Positions 57,489 through 64,000 of a DNA stretch of 64,000 nt are shown here, piece by piece. Made by a program: the position numbers and the translations under genes. Source of the stretch: Streptomyces mesophilus. Its GTDB lineage: Bacteria > Actinomycetota > Actinomycetes > Streptomycetales > Streptomycetaceae. Positions within the stretch are counted from its first letter, which is position 1, and each line of letters starts with the position of its first letter. The DNA lies in NCBI RefSeq assembly GCF_011044995.1, contig NZ_JAAKZW010000008.1:21205-85204 (forward strand). Reading direction: 5' to 3'. The notes beneath the pieces were generated by a model. That model made no database searches and was not told the origin of the DNA. It saw only the letters and a program-made list of their open reading frames with translations.

Positions 57489-58625
57489 CGACCTCCACCA
57501 GGGGAGCCCGCACGCAGGCCGCTCCCGCCGTACTCGTCCTGGAGGACGGCCGGATCTTCCGCGGCCGTTCCTACGGGGCCGTGGGGGAGACCTTCGGCGA
57601 AGCCGTGTTCTCCACCGGCATGACCGGCTACCAGGAGACCCTGACCGACCCCTCGTATCACCGGCAGGTCGTCGTGATGACGGCTCCGCACGTCGGTAAT
57701 ACGGGTGTGAACGACGAAGACCCCGAGTCGGGCCAGATCTGGGTCGCCGGTTATGTCGTACGCGACCCCGCCCGCGTCCCGTCGAACTGGCGGGCCAAGC
57801 GCACGCTGGACGAGGAGCTCGCGAACCAGGGCGTCGTCGGGATCTCCGGCGTGGACACCCGGGCGCTGACCCGGCACCTGCGCGAGCGCGGTGCGATGCG
57901 CGTCGGCATCTTCTCGGGCGAGAAGGTCGCGGATGATGCGGCGCTGCTGGCGCGGGTGAAGGAGGCGCCGCAGATGAAGGGCGCGAACCTGTCGGCGGAG
58001 GTGGCGACGAAGGAGGCGTACGTCGTTCCCGCGATCGGCACGAAGAAGTTCACGGTGGCGGCTGTGGACCTGGGCATCAAGGGGATGACGCCGCATCGGA
58101 TGGCTGAGCGGGGCATCGAGGTGCATGTGCTGCCGGCGACCGCGACGGTTGAGGATGTGTACGCGGTGAACCCGGACGGGGTGTTCTTCTCCAATGGTCC
58201 GGGTGATCCGGCTACGGCTGATGGTCCGGTTGCTGTGATGCAGGCGGTGTTGGAGCGCAGGACGCCCCTGTTCGGCATCTGCTTCGGCAACCAGATCCTG
58301 GGCCGTGCGCTCGGGTTCGGTACGTACAAGCTCAAGTACGGGCATCGTGGCATCAATCAGCCGGTGCAGGACCGCACCACCGGCAAGGTTGAGGTCACTG
58401 CGCACAATCACGGGTTTGCTGTGGACGCGCCGCTCGACAAGGTGAGCGACACCCCCTTCGGGCGGGCTGAGGTCTCCCATGTGTGCCTGAACGACCAGGT
58501 CGTCGAAGGGCTTCAGCTGCTCGACCAGCCGGCGTTCAGCGTCCAGTACCACCCTGAGGCGGCCGCGGGTCCGCATGACGCCGCCTACCTGTTCGACCGT
58601 TTTGTTTCTTTGATGGAGGCCGAGC

Positions 58626-58633
<8 letters not shown>
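57485..58633 (+). CDS. carA: carbamoyl-phosphate synthase small subunit
   Basis: A 382-residue glutaminase subunit supplying ammonia to CarB. After the N-terminal CPSase domain ([40 protein letters not shown]) comes the class I amidotransferase with FSNGPGDP, the nucleophile in [16 protein letters not shown] and the His/Glu pair in [13 protein letters not shown] overlaps the previous stop. From about 57950 codon choice shifts towards T- and G-ending codons (GGT, GCT, GTG, TTG) unlike the C-rich neighbours. Confidence 0.95.
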
Positions 58634-61934
<3,301 letters not shown>

Positions 61935-61942
61935 CAGCCCAG

Positions 61943-61972
61943 GAGGGGGACACCGGAAACGGTGTCCCCCTC
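61943..61972 (+). terminator. terminator after carB
   Basis: GAGGGGGACACC (61943-61954) pairs perfectly with 61961-61972 over a GGAAAC loop, followed by TTC, 9 bases past the carB stop. It probably ends the main pyr operon. Confidence 0.85.
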
Positions 61973-62009
61973 TTCATGCGGCCCCCAGCTGTTCATGCGG
62001 CCCCCAGCT
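61973..62009. repeat. 18-bp direct repeat upstream of pyrD
   Basis: TTCATGCGGCCCCCAGCT occurs at 61973-61990 and 61992-62009, directly between the carB terminator and pyrD. Probably a small tandem duplication. Confidence 0.7.
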
Positions 62010-62034
62010 TGCGACCAGACCTAGGACTTGCGAC

Positions 62035-63138
62035 ATGTACAAACTCTTCTTCAACCTCGTCTTCAAGCGGATGGACCCGGAGCAGGCCCACTACATGGCC
62101 TTCCGCTGGATCCGGCTCGCCGCCCGCATCCCCGTCCTGCGGACGTTCGTCGCGGCCGTGCTCGCCCCGCGCTTCAGTGAACTGCGCACCGAGGCACTGG
62201 GCTTGCGGATGCACGGCCCGTTCGGGCTCGCGGCCGGCTTCGACAAGAACGCCGTCGCGATCGACGGCATGACCATGCTCGGCTTCGACCACATCGAGAT
62301 CGGCACGGTCACCGGCGAAGCACAGTCCGGCAACCCCAAGAAGCGGCTGTTCCGGCTCATCCCCGACCGTGCGCTGATCAACCGGATGGGCTTCAACAAC
62401 GAGGGCTCGGCGGCGGTCGCGGAGCGTCTCGGGTCCCGTAAGGCGGCCTTCAAGACGGTCGTCGGCGTCAACATCGGCAAGACCAAGGTCGTACCGGAGG
62501 CCGAGGCCACCGGCGACTACGTGAAGTCCACCGAGCGGCTCGCCGCCCACGCCGACTACCTCGTCGTGAACGTCTCGTCCCCCAACACCCCCGGTCTGCG
62601 CAACCTCCAGGCCGTCGACCAGCTGCGCCCGCTGCTCTCGGCGGTACGCGAGGCCGCGGACTCGGCCGTACGGGACCGTCGCGTCCCGCTCCTGGTGAAG
62701 ATCGCCCCCGATCTCGCCGACGAGGACATCGACGCGGTGGCCGACCTGGCCGTGGAGCTCGGGCTCGACGGCATCATCGCCACGAACACGACGATCGGCC
62801 GTGAAGGTCTGCTCTCCGACCCCGAGCTGGTCAAGGAGACCGGTGGACTGTCCGGCGCGCCCCTCAAGGAGCGCTCCCTGGAGGTCCTGCGCCGTCTGTA
62901 CGCCCGCGTGGGCGACCAGATCACCCTGGTCGGTGTCGGCGGCATCGAGAATGCCGAGGACGCCTGGCAGCGCATCCTCGCGGGCGCCACGCTGGTGCAG
63001 GGCTACAGCGCCTTCATCTACGAGGGCCCGTTCTGGATGCGCGCCATGCACAAGGGACTTGCCGCCCGCCTGAATACCTCCCCGTACGCCACGCTCGCCG
63101 AAGCGGTCGGCGCCGACACGCGAAAGGTCTCCGTATGA
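62035..63138 (+). CDS. pyrD: dihydroorotate dehydrogenase (quinone), class 2
   Basis: A 367-residue membrane-associated flavoenzyme oxidising dihydroorotate with quinone. The N-terminal helical extension ([33 protein letters not shown]) marks class 2. [29 protein letters not shown] and [27 protein letters not shown] bind [18 protein letters not shown] carries the catalytic Ser, and [33 protein letters not shown] the phosphate site. AGGA lies 8 bases before the ATG and TAGGAC 7 bases before it. Its stop overlaps pyrF. Confidence 0.95.
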   Translation: MYKLFFNLVFKRMDPEQAHYMAFRWIRLAARIPVLRTFVAAVLAPRFSELRTEALGLRMHGPFGLAAGFDKNAVAIDGMTMLGFDHIEIGTVTGEAQSGNPKKRLFRLIPDRALINRMGFNNEGSAAVAERLGSRKAAFKTVVGVNIGKTKVVPEAEATGDYVKSTERLAAHADYLVVNVSSPNTPGLRNLQAVDQLRPLLSAVREAADSAVRDRRVPLLVKIAPDLADEDIDAVADLAVELGLDGIIATNTTIGREGLLSDPELVKETGGLSGAPLKERSLEVLRRLYARVGDQITLVGVGGIENAEDAWQRILAGATLVQGYSAFIYEGPFWMRAMHKGLAARLNTSPYATLAEAVGADTRKVSV

Positions 63139-63977
63139 GCATCGAATCGTTTGGCAGCCGCCTTCGGCGCGCGATGGACTCGCGCGGCCCGCTGTGCGTC
63201 GGCATCGACCCGCACGCCTCGCTGCTCGACTCGTGGGGCCTGCCCGACACGGTCGAGGGCTTGGAGCGGTTCTCGCGCACGGTGGTCGAGGCGCTCGGTG
63301 AGACGGTCGCGGTGTTCAAGCCGCAGGCGGCGTTCTTCGAGCGGTTCGGGTCGAAGGGTGTGGCGGTGCTCGAGACCACCGTCGCGGAGGCGCGGGCCGC
63401 GGGTGCGCTGGTCTGCATGGACGCCAAGCGCGGGGACATCGGGTCCACGATGGCCGCGTACGCCGAGGCCTTCCTGCGCAAGGACTCGCCGCTGTTCTCG
63501 GATGCGCTGACGGTGTCGCCGTATCTCGGATACGGGTCGTTGAAGCCCGCCGTCGACCTCGCGCGCGAGAACGGGGCCGGTCTGTTCGTCCTCGCGCTCA
63601 CCTCCAACCCCGAGGGCGGCGAAGTGCAGCACGCCGTGCGGGCCGACGGCCGTAACGTCGGGGCGACGATGCTCGGGCATCTGGCCGCGGAGAACGCGGG
63701 GGAGTCGCCGCTCGGGTCGTTCGGGGCGGTGGTCGGGGCGACGCTCGGGGATCTGTCCTCGTATGACCTGGATATCAACGGGCCGTTGCTTGCTCCGGGG
63801 ATCGGGGCGCAGGGGGCTACGCCTGCGGATCTGCCCTCGGTGTTCGGGGCTGCGGTGCGGAACGTTGTGCCGAATGTGAGCCGTGGGGTGCTGCGGCATG
63901 GGCCGTCTGTTGAGGCGCTGCGGTCGTCTGCGGCGCGGTTCGCCGATGAGGTGCGGTCCGCTGTGGCCGGGGCCTGA
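63135..63977 (+). CDS. pyrF: orotidine 5'-phosphate decarboxylase (type 2)
   Basis: A 280-residue enzyme converting OMP to UMP. LCVGIDPHASLLDSWGL, VAVFKPQAAFFERFG, the catalytic lysine/aspartate motif LVCMDAKRGDIGSTMAAYAEAFL, SDALTVSPYLGYGSLKP and LLAPGIGAQGATPADL define the longer type 2 family used by actinobacteria. ATG overlaps the pyrD stop (ATGA). Codon choice in the last third uses more GGG and GCT than neighbours. Completes the six-step UMP pathway with pyrB, pyrC, carAB and pyrD; pyrE is not in the window. Confidence 0.95.
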   Translation: MSIESFGSRLRRAMDSRGPLCVGIDPHASLLDSWGLPDTVEGLERFSRTVVEALGETVAVFKPQAAFFERFGSKGVAVLETTVAEARAAGALVCMDAKRGDIGSTMAAYAEAFLRKDSPLFSDALTVSPYLGYGSLKPAVDLARENGAGLFVLALTSNPEGGEVQHAVRADGRNVGATMLGHLAAENAGESPLGSFGAVVGATLGDLSSYDLDINGPLLAPGIGAQGATPADLPSVFGAAVRNVVPNVSRGVLRHGPSVEALRSSAARFADEVRSAVAGA

Positions 63978-64000
63978 TTTCTCTTCCCCCACCCCGCCCC

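Overview
The window is a high-GC (visibly above 65%) actinobacterial chromosome segment, almost certainly from Streptomyces or a very close relative. The reasons are GC-ending codon usage, frequent GTG and TTG starts, an intact bldD, and a gene order (EF-G-like, pgsA, PIM acyltransferase, pimA, pdxST, yebC, ruvCAB, yajC-secDF, apt, relA ... alaS, ruvX, mltG, aroE, aroCKB, efp, nusB, bldD, pyr operon) that I recall as the S. coelicolor SCO1528 to SCO1481 segment, read in one direction. It is a core, vertically inherited region. I see no insertion sequence, prophage, CRISPR array, tRNA or rRNA, and no gene-free stretch longer than about 300 bases.

Layout. 1-2922: a cut-off membrane protein and a divergent EF-G paralogue on the minus strand. 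3208-6043: a three-gene operon for phosphatidylinositol and its mannosides (overlapping stop/start codons). 6043-8148: a decayed DUF6980-like remnant, an exported alpha/beta hydrolase and a small membrane protein. 8305-9818: pdxS-pdxT (PLP synthesis). 9867-11944: yebC, ruvC, ruvA; 11991-13070: ruvB (Holliday junction processing). 13234-17285: yajC-secD-secF-apt; 17576-20104: relA ((p)ppGpp). 20187-24554: DUF349 protein, cyclophilin, metallo-beta-lactamase hydrolase, hisS. 24627-28157: a minus-strand ABC exporter plus NarL-type two-component operon. 28295-31568: VKOR, then a reactive-sulfur module (CstR-like repressor, rhodanese, CoA-disulfide reductase-rhodanese fusion) with a CsoR/CstR-type palindrome at its promoter. 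31694-36938: rarA, HNH lipoprotein, SMP-30 lactonase, Lrp regulator, DUF2470 protein with an iron box, rpsD. 36966-39146: a large NB-ARC/TPR ATPase. 39320-45968: DUF948, DUF6167, alaS, ruvX, mltG, aroE. 46010-49280: small membrane protein, aroC-aroK-aroB. 49476-52674: P-loop ATPase, degenerate M24 peptidase, efp, nusB. 52741-53741: receiver-like protein and bldD (minus). 53970-63977: the pyrimidine operon pyrR-pyrB-pyrC-(PH-like membrane gene)-carA-carB, then pyrD-pyrF.

How the genes work together. Most units are housekeeping operons whose genes are coupled by ATGA/GTGA overlaps: phospholipid synthesis, recombination, secretion, aromatic and pyrimidine biosynthesis. Regulatory signals readable by eye are a PyrR-binding RNA loop that sequesters the pyrR ribosome-binding site, a consensus BldD box upstream of bldD, a DmdR/IdeR iron box between the DUF2470 gene and rpsD, a CsoR/CstR palindrome in front of the sulfur operon, and a set of strong hairpins at the ends of operons and between convergent genes. 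Several starts have a TANNNT hexamer 6-8 bases upstream and no Shine-Dalgarno sequence, which suggests leaderless transcripts.

I did not find a convincing undescribed system. The most interesting leads are the persulfide-responsive module with its operator, the M24 peptidase lacking canonical metal ligands, the EF-G paralogue with a broken G4 motif, and the unnamed membrane gene embedded in the pyrimidine operon.
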